A stretch of 64,000 bases of DNA, taken from positions 62,001 through 126,000 of the forward strand of contig CALKIV010000027.1 of the NCBI GenBank assembly GCA_937995835.1. Reading direction: 5' to 3'. The stretch is from an uncultured Dysgonomonas sp. (lineage in GTDB: Bacteria; Bacteroidota; Bacteroidia; Bacteroidales; Dysgonomonadaceae). This document shows positions 8,887-18,401 of this stretch, in pieces. Made by a program: the position numbers and the translations under genes. Under the pieces are notes generated by a model. That model saw only the letters and a list, made by a program, of their open reading frames with translations. It had not been told where the DNA came from and searched no databases. How positions within the stretch are numbered: the first letter of the stretch is position 1; each line of letters opens with the position of its first letter.

Positions 8887-9450
8887 TTAGTTGGTTTTAT
8901 AGTCACGATTTCTGGTTAATAAGGCAATCAAAAACGAAAAGATGAAACCATAAAAAATCTGATTAAGCATAAATCCAATGATAAAAAATGCTTTGCTGGT
9001 CACCATCGATTCCGTCATTTGTTTTTGCATGGCAATATCCTCGCTCGTCATTTTCGAAAATATACTCGAATCTTCAAACATTTTTTCAGAGCTTTTTGCA
9101 ATGGCTGCGCCAAAATGTCCCGAAAGATCGGCAAAGAAGCTAGGATCTATAAATGCATAATGAGCATAGCGAATGGCCGCTTCAAAAAAGGAGCCAAAAA
9201 AGCAAATACCCACCACAAACAAAACACATCGTTTCACATTGTGCTTTACCTCAGGTGTCTGTGCTTTGTATTTCATATAAAACACATACATCAACAAAGG
9301 AGACACAATGTTTAACAGATTGTAGAAATAGATAAAATGTTCCCAATAGGCTCTTCCTATAAGAAATAAGTATTGGAATATCCAAAACATCCCAAGCAAT
9401 GCACCATAGTACAATAAATACTCAAACGTTGATTTTTTTTGCTCTTGCAT
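8887..9450 (-). CDS. DUF4199 integral membrane protein
   Basis: 187-residue membrane protein with about four hydrophobic segments (residues 12-32, 42-60, 72-92 and 152-178) and a polar loop rich in Ser, Glu and Met between the third and fourth. It resembles DUF4199 proteins of Bacteroidota, which are often encoded next to a polyprenyl-type GT2, as here. Function unknown; the linkage suggests a part in envelope glycan or lipid-linked sugar handling. First gene of its operon, with a good -7 box 26 bases upstream of its start codon. Confidence 0.75.
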   Translation of the reverse strand: MQEQKKSTFEYLLYYGALLGMFWIFQYLFLIGRAYWEHFIYFYNLLNIVSPLLMYVFYMKYKAQTPEVKHNVKRCVLFVVGICFFGSFFEAAIRYAHYAFIDPSFFADLSGHFGAAIAKSSEKMFEDSSIFSKMTSEDIAMQKQMTESMVTSKAFFIIGFMLNQIFYGFIFSFLIALLTRNRDYKTN

Positions 9451-9475
9451 CCTCTTGTTTCTAAATTACTTCTTA

Positions 9476-9483
9476 CAAATGTA
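9476..9483 (-). promoter_or_regulatory. candidate promoter of the DUF4199-GT2-nitroreductase operon
   Basis: Reads TACATTTG on the minus strand, a full match to TAnnTTTG, placing the transcription start near 9470 and leaving about 20 bases of leader before ATG 9450. No convincing -33 element is seen. Confidence 0.5.
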
Positions 9484-9513
9484 CAATTTTGTTTTGAAAC
9501 TGAATTAATATAT

Positions 9514-9542
9514 AAAAAAGGGAGTAAAAAACTCCCTTTTTT
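9514..9542 (-). terminator. Rho-independent terminator of lon
   Basis: A perfect 12-bp inverted repeat (9514-9525 with 9531-9542) around a 5-base loop, made of a GGGAGT core with six A/T pairs on each flank. It starts 16 bases after the lon stop codon on the minus strand and ends in a U-tract. The symmetrical A/T flanks would also let it act on the other strand. Confidence 0.85.
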
Positions 9543-9558
9543 ACAAGATTTCATCTTA

Positions 9559-12048
9559 TCAATTAGCCTTTGTCGTTTCCTTTGGCTCTTCGATCGTTAG
9601 GTCTTGAAAATTGGTCACCTTAGTTTTTAACAAGGCAATATCCAATACCTCTTTAACATTTTCCACATAGTGAAACTTCAATCCCTTGATATAAATATCC
9701 TTTATTTCATCGATATTTTTCTTATTCTCTTTGCAAAGAATAATTTCTTTGATGCCTGCCCTCTTAGCAGCAAGGATTTTTTCTCTGATTCCTCCCACAG
9801 GAAGCACTTTTCCTCTCAGAGTGATCTCACCAGTCATAGCCAAGCCTGATTTCACTTTTCGTTGCGTCAGCGCAGAAGCTAAAGATGTAGCCATAGTGAT
9901 ACCGGCAGATGGTCCATCTTTCGGGATAGCCCCTTCCGGCACATGGATATGTACATTCCAATTATCGAATACACGGTCATCAATATCATACTCTTTGGCA
10001 TGAGATCGCATATATTCCAACGCTAAAAGTGCAGATTCTTTCATCACATCGCCCAAGTTTCCGGTGATGGTCAATTTGCCACCCTTCCCTTTGCTCAAAG
10101 ATGTTTCTACAAAAAGAATTTCTCCTCCTACCGAAGTCCACGCCAAGCCTGTAACCACGCCTGCATATTCATTTCCTTGGTATTGATCACGAGTATATTC
10201 CACAGCTCCAAGATAATCTTGTAGATCTTCCGGATTGATGGTTGTATTATATTCTGTGCCATCAGCTACTTTTCTGGCCACTTTTCGCATGATGCTCGCA
10301 ATCTTTTTATCCAATGCACGCACCCCTGACTCACGCGTATAGTTTTCTACAATCTTTTCGATCGTCTTTTTAGGAAGTGAAATATCAGTTTTTTTCAATC
10401 CATGATTTTCTATCTGATTGGGGATAAGATGGCGACGAGCAATCTCTACTTTTTCCTCCATGATGTATCCACTGACATCGATCAACTCCATACGATCGAG
10501 CAAAGGCTGAGACACTTCTGATAGATTGTTTGCTGTTGCCAAGAATAATACTTTAGACAAATCAAAATCTACATTGATGTAGTTATCATGGAAGTTTGAG
10601 TTTTGTTCAGGATCTAGCACCTCAAGCAAAGCTGAAGATGGATCTCCTTTAAAGTCTCTTCCTATTTTGTCTATTTCATCCAAAACAAAGACAGGATTGG
10701 ATGAACCAGCTTTCAAAATATTTTGGATAATTCGTCCCGGCATCGCTCCAATGTAAGTACGTCTATGTCCTCTGATCTCGGATTCATCGTGCAATCCTCC
10801 AAAAGAAACACGTACATATTTTCTGTTCAAAGCTCTAGCTACGGACTTACCCAAAGATGTTTTACCGACACCCGGAGGGCCATACAAACAGATAATTGGG
10901 GACTTCAAATCGCCTTTCAACTTCAATACAGCAAGATGTTCGATGATTCTTTCCTTTACTTTTTCCAGCCCATAATGATCTTGATCCAACACCTTTTGAG
11001 CATGTTTCAGATCAAAATTATCTTTGGTGTATTCATTCCAAGGCAGATCAAGCAGGTTCTCGATGTATGTAAATTGAGTGGAATAATCGGGAGATTGAGG
11101 ATGCAGCCTTTCCAGCTTTGTCAACTCTTTTTCAAAAACCTTAGCAACTTCACTATTCCACTTTTTCTTTTTTGCCTTCTTCCTAAACTCTTCGATTTCG
11201 CTTTGTTGAGGATTCCCTCCTAGCTCATCTTGAATGGTACGGAGTTGTTGTTGCAAGAAATATTCTTTTTGTTGCTGATTAAGTTCTTCACGTGTTTTCA
11301 TCTGAATGCTGACTTTCATCTCCATCATTTGAATCTCACGATTGAGAATCATAAGCAATTTATAAGCTCTTTCCTTCTCGCTATCTAGCTCCAAAAGCAC
11401 TTGTTTTTCTTCAGATGGCACAGGCAGATTAGTGCAACAGTAGTTGACCAACTGATGGGCAATGGCATCTGATTTTATACGATTAACAAACTCTTTTGGT
11501 GGTTCGCCATACAACCTCAACATCTGAATGGTGAGATCACGTATGGAATCTAACAATGCCTTATACTCCGCATCTTCTTTAGATACCGGAATACATTCTA
11601 GCAGTTCATAACGCCCTATCCAAAATGGCTCAATCTGAGTAAGACTAGTTAGTCTAAATCTCTTCTTAGCCTGAAACAGGATGGTGATATTTTCTGTATC
11701 CGGCAATTCTATCACTCGGATTATTTTCCCGATGACTCCAATGGAATGCAGATCATCATAATGAGGATCTTCCACATCTGCGTCCTTTTGGCAGACTAAG
11801 CCGACAAGTTTACCCTCTTGTTTCTTCAGACTATGCAGCAACTTCTTAGATTTGCTACGTCCAACAGCAACAGGCATACTTGTTCCCGGAAAAATAACAG
11901 TATTTCGTAAAGGCAGAATTGGTAGTTCCTCCTTCAATTCATTCTCGTCAATGGAGCAATCACCATCATCAAAGTCGTTAGTGATGATAGAGATAACGGA
12001 ATCTTCTCCTTCCTCCAAACGTAATATATCAGTTTCTTTATTAAACAT
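9559..12048 (-). CDS. lon: ATP-dependent Lon protease
   Basis: 829-residue cytoplasmic AAA+ serine protease that degrades misfolded and regulatory proteins. An N-terminal LON substrate-binding domain (about residues 40-240, [14 protein letters not shown]), a helical linker, the AAA+ module with Walker [10 protein letters not shown] (about residue 389) and Walker [10 protein letters not shown], and the C-terminal protease domain with the S714 (DGPSAG) and K757 (GIREK) catalytic dyad, spaced 43 residues apart as in E. coli Lon. The short acidic N- and C-terminal extensions are common in Bacteroidota. A strong Shine-Dalgarno sequence (AAGGAGA, 12054-12060) sits 5 bases before the ATG, unusual for this phylum. 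Monocistronic, with its own terminator. Confidence 0.98.
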   Translation of the reverse strand: MFNKETDILRLEEGEDSVISIITNDFDDGDCSIDENELKEELPILPLRNTVIFPGTSMPVAVGRSKSKKLLHSLKKQEGKLVGLVCQKDADVEDPHYDDLHSIGVIGKIIRVIELPDTENITILFQAKKRFRLTSLTQIEPFWIGRYELLECIPVSKEDAEYKALLDSIRDLTIQMLRLYGEPPKEFVNRIKSDAIAHQLVNYCCTNLPVPSEEKQVLLELDSEKERAYKLLMILNREIQMMEMKVSIQMKTREELNQQQKEYFLQQQLRTIQDELGGNPQQSEIEEFRKKAKKKKWNSEVAKVFEKELTKLERLHPQSPDYSTQFTYIENLLDLPWNEYTKDNFDLKHAQKVLDQDHYGLEKVKERIIEHLAVLKLKGDLKSPIICLYGPPGVGKTSLGKSVARALNRKYVRVSFGGLHDESEIRGHRRTYIGAMPGRIIQNILKAGSSNPVFVLDEIDKIGRDFKGDPSSALLEVLDPEQNSNFHDNYINVDFDLSKVLFLATANNLSEVSQPLLDRMELIDVSGYIMEEKVEIARRHLIPNQIENHGLKKTDISLPKKTIEKIVENYTRESGVRALDKKIASIMRKVARKVADGTEYNTTINPEDLQDYLGAVEYTRDQYQGNEYAGVVTGLAWTSVGGEILFVETSLSKGKGGKLTITGNLGDVMKESALLALEYMRSHAKEYDIDDRVFDNWNVHIHVPEGAIPKDGPSAGITMATSLASALTQRKVKSGLAMTGEITLRGKVLPVGGIREKILAAKRAGIKEIILCKENKKNIDEIKDIYIKGLKFHYVENVKEVLDIALLKTKVTNFQDLTIEEPKETTKAN

Positions 12049-12157
12049 ATAGGTCTCCTTCTTTCATTTTTACACCTCTGACTGTCGAAGTGTTGCAATT
12101 TATACGATAAACAAGTACAAATTCTATGCCAAGATAAGAATCTAATTAGAAGGAAAC

Positions 12158-13516
12158 TTATTGTTGCAGACTTTTCTTTTTAATTCTTTTATAGATTACG
12201 GAAAACCATACAGGCAGAATGATTCCTTTGCACATTGTAGAGATAGCCATTGCCCACCAAACGCCCATGATTCCTCCCATGGTGGTAGCCAAATACATGG
12301 CTAAAGGAATACGCAAAGCATTGAAAGAAATGCTTATAATAGCTGGCTCCAAGGTGCGCCCTACCCCATTAAACATCCCCTGCGAGGTGACCTCTAACAT
12401 CAAAAAGACTTGTACTGTTCCCATCACTAAAAGATATTGTGCTCCCGCATTCATCGCGTCTTCATGTGGCACGATCAGTCCAAAAATTTCCCTACCAAAA
12501 AAGATAAATGCCAAACTAATAAATACGCCAAAGGTTCCTAAAATCTTAATGGTATGAAGATAAGCTTCCATTCCCCTAGAAATCTTTTTAGCTGCATAGT
12601 TTTGAGCCACAAAGGCAGTCAAAGCTGTCGAAAAACCTTGAGAGGTGTTCCATGTCACGGCCTCTATTTGTGCTCCGGTGGTTTGAGACATCATCCCCAA
12701 GTGACCTCCATGGGTGGAAGCAATTCGGGCTAGAGTGAGATTAATGATAGCAAATAAGCTATTCATCGCAGAAACTGGCGCTCCCAAGAAGAGTATCCGT
12801 TTTAGATATATTCTCTTCAACTTTGTGAACAATGGAAAATCACCGATGATGCTTCCACTATGCTTGATTTGATAGAAAAACAAAGAGAAAACAAACAATT
12901 GAGAAATAACCATGCCTACGGCTGCTCCATGGAATCCCATGTCTAAACCAAACATCAAAATAGGGTCTAAAACCATATTCATGGCTAGTCCGGCTGCATT
13001 ATTTTTGAATGGAACAGAACTTCGTCCCGCTCCATTATAGATACCTGTAAAATTGTAAGACAGGAACTGGAAAGGTAATACACAAGCCACTATACGAAGG
13101 AAAGTTGCAGCCTCTTTAGTGGTTTCAGCATCGAGCCTATAGAAGCTTAACAAACTATCTGCAAAAACAACTAGAAAAAGTGACCATACAATACCTAGGA
13201 CAACAGCAATAGTAGTGGCATGTGATGCAAATATCTGTGCACGCTTCATTCGCTGTCCACCTATGGCTTGCCCCACTGACACCTCAACTCCAATCATCGA
13301 AAGATAGGCAACCGATGAGGACAGCCAAAGGAACATCCCCACACCCCCAATAGCAGCTTCAAATTTAGCTGCATCGGCTCCCAGACGCCCCACCCACGAC
13401 ATTGCCATCAGGGTATACGCCATTTGTAAAAAGCTTGTACCCATCAACGGGAAAGCCAAACGAAGTAAGGAAGGAAGAACTTTTCCTTCTGTAAGATTTC
13501 TAACTGCTACGCTCAT
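12158..13516 (-). CDS. MATE-family efflux transporter
   Basis: 452-residue inner-membrane transporter with about 12 predicted helices arranged as two similar halves, as in multidrug and toxin extrusion proteins. It begins with a short cytoplasmic lead (NLTEGKVLPSLLRLAFPLMGTSFLQ) typical of the NorM/DinF group and has a positively charged C-terminus. Such proteins export cationic drugs or metabolites using a Na+ or H+ gradient; the substrate is not predictable. It lies upstream of lon with 109 bases between, so separate transcription is likely. Confidence 0.92.
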   Translation of the reverse strand: MSVAVRNLTEGKVLPSLLRLAFPLMGTSFLQMAYTLMAMSWVGRLGADAAKFEAAIGGVGMFLWLSSSVAYLSMIGVEVSVGQAIGGQRMKRAQIFASHATTIAVVLGIVWSLFLVVFADSLLSFYRLDAETTKEAATFLRIVACVLPFQFLSYNFTGIYNGAGRSSVPFKNNAAGLAMNMVLDPILMFGLDMGFHGAAVGMVISQLFVFSLFFYQIKHSGSIIGDFPLFTKLKRIYLKRILFLGAPVSAMNSLFAIINLTLARIASTHGGHLGMMSQTTGAQIEAVTWNTSQGFSTALTAFVAQNYAAKKISRGMEAYLHTIKILGTFGVFISLAFIFFGREIFGLIVPHEDAMNAGAQYLLVMGTVQVFLMLEVTSQGMFNGVGRTLEPAIISISFNALRIPLAMYLATTMGGIMGVWWAMAISTMCKGIILPVWFSVIYKRIKKKSLQQ

Positions 13517-13563
13517 TTATATAAAATTTGTCCCTTACTATTCTCTCTCACTGCTGTTTCTTC

Positions 13564-14100
13564 TTAAAAATCGAAGGCAGCATGTACGCCTAACATCATG
13601 TGAGAATCATTCTTTGACCAAGAATAATCAATAGCCGGTCCCATGTGAAATTTTCCCCATTCGAAAAGCACATAAGTCAATTCTGTATGTACTGAGAATT
13701 TTGTTTTTGTACTGTTGTCATGATCATGATCTTCGTGATCATGCGCATGATCGCTGTGGTCGTGCTTGGTGAACACAATTCCGGGCATAGCTGTTAATGA
13801 CAGTCTGTCCAGAAGATTAAATTTAGCACCTACACCCATCGCAAAGTGATTGTCCATAAACAATGTTTGCTCCACAAAACCACCGATTGCCCATCGGCTA
13901 TGCTCGCCTAGAGACCTGAAGTAGTGCATATGTACTCCTGCACCCCATCCTTTATCATCTATGGCATATAAACCACCAAAATTCACACCTATCTCGTTAA
14001 GCCCATGATGATGGTGTTCTTCATCATGTTGAGCATATACTTCCTCTGTCCCTAACACTAAAAAGAGAGCAATAGAAAGCGAAAAAATGAGGATTTTCAT
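13564..14100 (-). CDS. histidine-rich outer-membrane beta-barrel-like protein
   Basis: About 178-residue protein with a signal peptide (MKILIFSLSIALFLVLG, cleavage near VYAQ). ATG 14100 is preferred to an in-frame TTG at 14115. The mature protein begins with a His cluster (HDEEHHHH) and has a central His/Asp stretch (HDHSDHAHDHEDHDHD, about residues 118-133). The rest alternates hydrophobic and polar residues and ends in Phe (HAAFDF), as in small outer-membrane barrels. The His/Asp segments look like metal-chelating loops, so a role in zinc, nickel or copper handling is possible, but no family was recognised and no metal genes are adjacent. Confidence 0.6.
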   Translation of the reverse strand: MKILIFSLSIALFLVLGTEEVYAQHDEEHHHHGLNEIGVNFGGLYAIDDKGWGAGVHMHYFRSLGEHSRWAIGGFVEQTLFMDNHFAMGVGAKFNLLDRLSLTAMPGIVFTKHDHSDHAHDHEDHDHDNSTKTKFSVHTELTYVLFEWGKFHMGPAIDYSWSKNDSHMMLGVHAAFDF

Positions 14101-14186
14101 AATTTTTGACTGCAAAAATACGATAAATATTAAACAATAATACTTGTAACAAACAGGAATCTTATCGCTAAGATTGATGATGTTCT

Positions 14187-15509
14187 TTATAAGTCTTTTA
14201 AGAGAATTTGCCCTGCTGAAGTTTTAGAGTAATCTGAGATTTCCATCATCACTTCCCAGTCATTTTTAAATTTTTCATTTATGTCGATAACAAAATCTTC
14301 AGAGCCATGTGCGTTGATTTTATCGAAAAGAAAAGCAACCGATATTTTATTAATATCCAATGCTGGAATATAAGATTTTACGAATTCATCGTCACAAGGC
14401 ACTTCAACCACCAAGCCTACCTCTTCGAGAAAGTAAAGCACATCTCCTGTCAACTTGGTAGGTACTTTATAACTTTCTGAGATCTGATCAGCCGTATAAG
14501 GCTTTCCTCCTTCTGCAAAACGCTTGGTGATCAAACTCATGACCATAATGATTACAAAATCTTTGTAACGTCTGCTGATATTATCAGTTTCATTCTCGAA
14601 ACTAAATTTATTGATATTCTGGAAAGCAAAGGAAAGTTCAACCCCTAAGAGCGTGATGGTCCATGTCAACTGCAACCAAAGTAACAATAGAGGCAAGGCT
14701 GCAAAACTACCATAAATGGCATTATATTTGGAGATCCAAATCTGTCCACTGATATATAACCACTGAAACACCTGAAAACCAACACCGGCAAAAACACCTC
14801 CCAAGAGCGCTGCACTGAAGTTGACCTTCGTATTGGGAATATAAGCAATGACAAAGGTGAAGAGCAGTATTACAACAACGTAGGGAATGACTTTCAACAA
14901 AGGACTAACAACCATCTCAACTAAAACAAAGTCTATGGAAGTCAAAAATATAGAAATCCCTGCATTGCAAATGATCACTACGGGAGCAATGATGACCAAT
15001 GCCAAATAGTCAGTAAACATTTTTTGTAAAGGACGATTTTTCTTTACCCCCCATGTTCTGTTAAAACTCTGCTCTATATTAGAAAGCAAATTGATAACAG
15101 CATATAATAAGAGCACAATACCAATACCCAAAAAGACGCCACCTTGAGCATGCTCTATAGAGCTTTGAATATACTTCATTGCTCCTTCCAACACCATCTT
15201 TTGCCCTTCAAAGGCAGAGAAGAGCTGGCTTTCAACAATCTTGTCAAAACCAAACCCTCTTGCAATGGCAAAAAGGACTGCTAGCATTGGCACAATAGCC
15301 AACAAAGTACTATATGTCAAAGCATTGGCACGAGTAGAGAGCTGAGTCCCTTGTACATTTCGAAAAGCTAGGATGAAAGATTTCAGGATGTTATAAAGGC
15401 TTAGATGTTTACTCAACTTATCACCTTGACTCACACGCCAAATGTCATAGGTGAAAAATCGAAGCGCCCTATAAAAGTTTCTTTTTATAAACAGTAGATA
15501 CTTTCTCAA
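14187..15509 (-). CDS. YihY/BrkB-family inner-membrane protein with C-terminal winged-helix-like domain
   Basis: 440-residue membrane protein with about six helices (residues 65-300) and the family core STRANALTYSTLLAIVPMLAVLFA. A cytoplasmic C-terminal region (about 310-440, with YTADQISESYKVPTKLTGDVLYFLEEVGLV) resembles a winged-helix fold. Earlier names such as ribonuclease BN are wrong for this family; its transport or envelope role is unresolved. It begins 8 bases after the small membrane gene at 15518, so the two are probably co-transcribed. Confidence 0.88.
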   Translation of the reverse strand: MRKYLLFIKRNFYRALRFFTYDIWRVSQGDKLSKHLSLYNILKSFILAFRNVQGTQLSTRANALTYSTLLAIVPMLAVLFAIARGFGFDKIVESQLFSAFEGQKMVLEGAMKYIQSSIEHAQGGVFLGIGIVLLLYAVINLLSNIEQSFNRTWGVKKNRPLQKMFTDYLALVIIAPVVIICNAGISIFLTSIDFVLVEMVVSPLLKVIPYVVVILLFTFVIAYIPNTKVNFSAALLGGVFAGVGFQVFQWLYISGQIWISKYNAIYGSFAALPLLLLWLQLTWTITLLGVELSFAFQNINKFSFENETDNISRRYKDFVIIMVMSLITKRFAEGGKPYTADQISESYKVPTKLTGDVLYFLEEVGLVVEVPCDDEFVKSYIPALDINKISVAFLFDKINAHGSEDFVIDINEKFKNDWEVMMEISDYSKTSAGQILLKDL

Positions 15510-15517
15510 AACCTCAA

Positions 15518-15865
15518 TTATTTATTTTTTTCCTCATCTACCAAATAGATATACGAGAATCGCATAAAAGCGAGCACCACTCCCCATATTATAAAGACGA
15601 TCAACAAACTAACAAGAGACTGAACAATAATACCAAAAACGTCAGTATATCTACTAGTTTCCGTGCCTTCCAAAAACAAAACAAGCAGCATCCAAAACAA
15701 AGATGCAACAAAAAGACCAATCTTGACAACTGTTTTTTGAGACCAACGATGTAATAGCTTCAATAGATTGTTAGAGTATGGCACTGTTAACCTAAGAACA
15801 ACAAGCAGAAAAAAAACTGTTGCTCCTGCATATGCTAGGCTCATAAATGAATTGATGGCAAACAT
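15518..15865 (-). CDS. small membrane protein of unknown function
   Basis: 115-residue protein with three predicted transmembrane helices (about residues 8-28, 45-66 and 77-103) and a charged C-terminus (DEEKNK). No family recognised. It is immediately upstream of the YihY/BrkB gene with 8 bases between, so it may act with it. It lies downstream of the RNase P RNA gene on the same strand, with about 43 T-rich bases (minus strand) between. Confidence 0.6.
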   Translation of the reverse strand: MFAINSFMSLAYAGATVFFLLVVLRLTVPYSNNLLKLLHRWSQKTVVKIGLFVASLFWMLLVLFLEGTETSRYTDVFGIIVQSLVSLLIVFIIWGVVLAFMRFSYIYLVDEEKNK

Positions 15866-15908
15866 GTCTCTATTATTATATGTTACAGTTTTGCAAAAAA
15901 ATAAAACA

Positions 15909-16262
15909 GTAAGTCTATAAGCCGGGTCCTGTAGTCTAAAAAAATAGACTGCCTGTCATTTATCTACCCCGATCGTCACCAACCGGATCTAGCGACCTAC
16001 CCCCCGACATCGGACGAGCAATCCTACATACGACGGTATACATGGTCTTACAACATGCAAGTGGTACGGCTCTGAATATCACTACCAGACCGGTGAGCTC
16101 TTACCTCACCTTTTCACCCTTACCTCTTTTGGAGGCGGTTATTTTCTGTTACCTTTACTCTGCCTCACGACAGCTTCCCGTTAGGAAGTGCACTGCTCTG
16201 TGTTGCCCAGACTTTCCTCTTTGCACTTAATGTACACAGCGACAAGCCGACCTACTGTTCTT
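15909..16262 (-). ncRNA. rnpB: RNase P RNA, bacterial class A
   Basis: Catalytic RNA of RNase P, which trims the 5' leader of tRNA precursors. On the minus strand the 5' part has the conserved GAGGAAAGTCTGGGC block and an AACGGGAAGC segment, followed by GGTGAAAAGGTGAGGTAAGAG; the 3' part has the conserved GACAGGCAGTC element and ends at ACCCGGCTTATAGACTT. Size (about 350 nucleotides) and order of conserved blocks fit class A. Both ends are approximate. A T-rich stretch follows the 3' end and a perfect -7 box precedes the 5' end. Confidence 0.95.
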
Positions 16263-16272
16263 TATATTTCAG

Positions 16273-16280
16273 CAAAGATA
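16273..16280 (-). promoter_or_regulatory. candidate promoter of rnpB
   Basis: Reads TATCTTTG on the minus strand, a full match to TAnnTTTG. It predicts a transcription start at about 16266, close to the 5' end inferred from conserved RNase P RNA sequence. Confidence 0.6.
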
Positions 16281-16314
16281 GTACATTTTGCAGAAAGATC
16301 TTTTATTATTCGCA

Positions 16315-16992
16315 TCATCCTTGATCCGAACCATTAATATTCAGTCTAAATCCTAATCCTAAGTGATTTGCAGATTTACGACAAAGAATCATTCGTTGCA
16401 AAAAGATTTCGAAATAATCCATCACCGAACAAATTGAAGTATCAATGTTGAGATATAGTATTATTTCTTTCTTCTCTTTATCTAATACCAAGTCCGATTT
16501 TTCCACAGCATAATTTACTCTATCGTGGATATCAGAAAAAATGGTTTCTTTGTTGCGTACTCTACTTCGGCGCACATCCGTTTTGTCTGCCAAGATCAAT
16601 GCAGCAGCTACTTCGTTTACAGGAAATGCAGTGGCTTCATCGTGATTGCCAATGGCAGTGATCACCATGGCTGTTTCATCGGCCGACATACCCATTTTGT
16701 CCAAAATACGAAAGGCCATCATCGCTCCACTTTGTGCATGATCGGCTCTGTTGATCACATTACCTATATCGTGCATATATGCGGCAATCTTTGCCAGCTC
16801 CACTTCCCTTGCCGGATAGCCCAAATCTTCTAATAGTTTACCTGCAACCACGGCACATTTAGTGACATGGGCAAAACTATGTTCTGTGAATCCTAGAGCA
16901 GCCAAAGAGAGGTCTGCTTGCTTTATATAGGTTCTGATTTCTTCTGATTTCTTTATATCTGCAAAAGTCAGAAGTTCAGGATTATCACTCAT
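16315..16992 (-). CDS. HD-domain phosphohydrolase
   Basis: 225-residue protein of the HD superfamily, probably cytoplasmic. The metal-binding residues are visible as HSFAHVTK, YMHDIGN (the HD pair), a further GNHDE and ADKTDV, spread over about residues 35-150 from ATG 16992. That start is preferred to an in-frame TTG at 17028, which would add a poorly conserved stretch next to the patatin stop codon. Such proteins hydrolyse nucleotides, cyclic nucleotides or other phosphomonoesters; the substrate cannot be named. Last gene of the queC-queF-patatin-HD run. Confidence 0.8.
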   Translation of the reverse strand: MSDNPELLTFADIKKSEEIRTYIKQADLSLAALGFTEHSFAHVTKCAVVAGKLLEDLGYPAREVELAKIAAYMHDIGNVINRADHAQSGAMMAFRILDKMGMSADETAMVITAIGNHDEATAFPVNEVAAALILADKTDVRRSRVRNKETIFSDIHDRVNYAVEKSDLVLDKEKKEIILYLNIDTSICSVMDYFEIFLQRMILCRKSANHLGLGFRLNINGSDQG

Positions 16993-17034
16993 TTTATTTG
17001 AATTTATAGCTACAACAATATCCCTCAAGACACT

Positions 17035-17877
17035 TTAAAAATTAAAGTTTTCTATCTTTTTTGCCACTTGATATCCCTCTTCGTAGAGGTCAACAAGCTT
17101 CGAGGTGTCTTTTTCTAAACGTTTCACCTCTATAGGTTGTTCAGGTCTGAGCACTAATATTTTTCCTTCGCTCTCCAGCTGATCTACTAAGTCTAGCTGT
17201 TCATTATACATTTTACCTCTATTCGCCAAGGCTTGACGCATAGCTGGATATTTCTTGTATATAAATGGTGGGATTTTAAAGTTTTTTTCACTTTTTCTAT
17301 ACCCCTTATTTCGAGTAAGGATCACTACATTTTTTTTATACCCTTGACTTTCTGACCTTATGATAGGAATAGAATCTGTTATCCCTCCATCCAGCATCGG
17401 AATATCATCTACATAAACAATGGGACACAATAGTGGCAAACTAGCCGATGCTTTAGCTATCGTAATCACACGTTCCTTATCGTGCTTTTCCTCTAAATAG
17501 GATGCCTCGCCTGTCAGACAATTAGATGCCACAATTTCGAAACGTTGCTTAGATGAAAAATAGGTTTCATAATCATAAGGTAAGATTTTCTCCGGAATGT
17601 CGTGATAAAGGAAATCAAAATCGAATATATTTCTATTCTTGAGCCAAAACTTCCACCCCATATAGTCATAATCTCGATATATGTCTATATTGGTTTTTTT
17701 AGCTCTTCCTCGCTGCTTCGAGATATACGACAAGCCATTGCCAGCTGCTGCTGAAACACCCACGGCATATGGAAACTCGATGTGCTGATCCATGAAATAA
17801 TCCAGCACTCCACTGGTGAATACTCCTCGCATTCCCCCTCCCTCCATCACTAGTCCTACATCCTTTACATCTCGCAT
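17035..17877 (-). CDS. patatin-like phospholipase
   Basis: 280-residue patatin-fold serine acyl hydrolase, YchK/RssA-like in length. The oxyanion loop is EGGGMRGVF (about residues 12-20), the nucleophile elbow GVSAAAGNG (Ser about 41), and the catalytic Asp is in LDGGITDSIP (about 163). No signal peptide or membrane segment, so it is likely cytoplasmic or peripheral. Members cleave phospholipids or related acyl esters. It lies 28 bases after queF and close before the HD gene, so they may be co-transcribed, although no functional link to queuosine is evident. Confidence 0.88.
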   Translation of the reverse strand: MRDVKDVGLVMEGGGMRGVFTSGVLDYFMDQHIEFPYAVGVSAAAGNGLSYISKQRGRAKKTNIDIYRDYDYMGWKFWLKNRNIFDFDFLYHDIPEKILPYDYETYFSSKQRFEIVASNCLTGEASYLEEKHDKERVITIAKASASLPLLCPIVYVDDIPMLDGGITDSIPIIRSESQGYKKNVVILTRNKGYRKSEKNFKIPPFIYKKYPAMRQALANRGKMYNEQLDLVDQLESEGKILVLRPEQPIEVKRLEKDTSKLVDLYEEGYQVAKKIENFNF

Positions 17878-17905
17878 CGTTAGTTATTTTTTCTCTAATA
17901 TACGA

Positions 17906-18373
17906 TTATTTTATTCCAAGAGGATTATGATTTAACATCCTTTTTTCTGCCATTTCCACAAATTTAGTTTCTGGACGCCCATAGTTAGTATACGGATAGA
18001 TGCTGATTCCTCCACGAGGAGTGAAGACACCAATCACCTCAATATAGCGAGGGTTCATCAACTTTATCAGATCATTCATGATGATGTTTACACAATCTTC
18101 ATGAAATGCTCCATGGTTTCTGAAGCTAAAAAGATAAAGCTTTAGCGCTTTACTTTCCACCATCTTAATATCAGGGATATAACTAATATGGATAGTTGCA
18201 AAGTCTGGTTGCCCTGTAATAGGACAAAGACTGGTGAATTCAGGACAATTGAAGGTAACCCAATAGTCTTTATCGGGATGTTTATTATCAAATGCTTCCA
18301 ACACTTCAGGAGCATAATCATCTTTATATTCTGTCTTGCCACCGAGCAAGCTAAGTCCTTCTATTTCTGACAT
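17906..18373 (-). CDS. queF: NADPH-dependent preQ0 reductase QueF (type I)
   Basis: 155-residue cytoplasmic enzyme that reduces 7-cyano-7-deazaguanine (preQ0) to preQ1 in queuosine tRNA modification. The catalytic Cys50 is in [10 protein letters not shown], with Asp57 as proton donor. The QueF motif [21 protein letters not shown], which binds NADPH and substrate, follows at about residues 77-97. The length matches unimodal (type I) QueF. It starts 28 bases after queC, so the two consecutive pathway steps are encoded together. Confidence 0.97.
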   Translation of the reverse strand: MSEIEGLSLLGGKTEYKDDYAPEVLEAFDNKHPDKDYWVTFNCPEFTSLCPITGQPDFATIHISYIPDIKMVESKALKLYLFSFRNHGAFHEDCVNIIMNDLIKLMNPRYIEVIGVFTPRGGISIYPYTNYGRPETKFVEMAEKRMLNHNPLGIK

Positions 18374-18401
18374 AATATATCGTTTATATAAACTTTTTGT
18401 T

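Noticed and set aside
12049..12157. Heat-shock promoter or CIRCE-type element for lon
   Set aside because: No TAnnTTTG box or recognisable inverted repeat is present; only a strong Shine-Dalgarno can be supported.
14113..14120. -7 box for the His-rich barrel gene
   Set aside because: The sequence matches TAnnTTTG, but it would leave a leader of only about 6 bases before ATG 14100 and overlaps the alternative TTG start, so it is too uncertain to list.
14187..15509. Ribonuclease BN
   Set aside because: This old name for YihY/BrkB-type proteins is a known misannotation; no nuclease motif is present.
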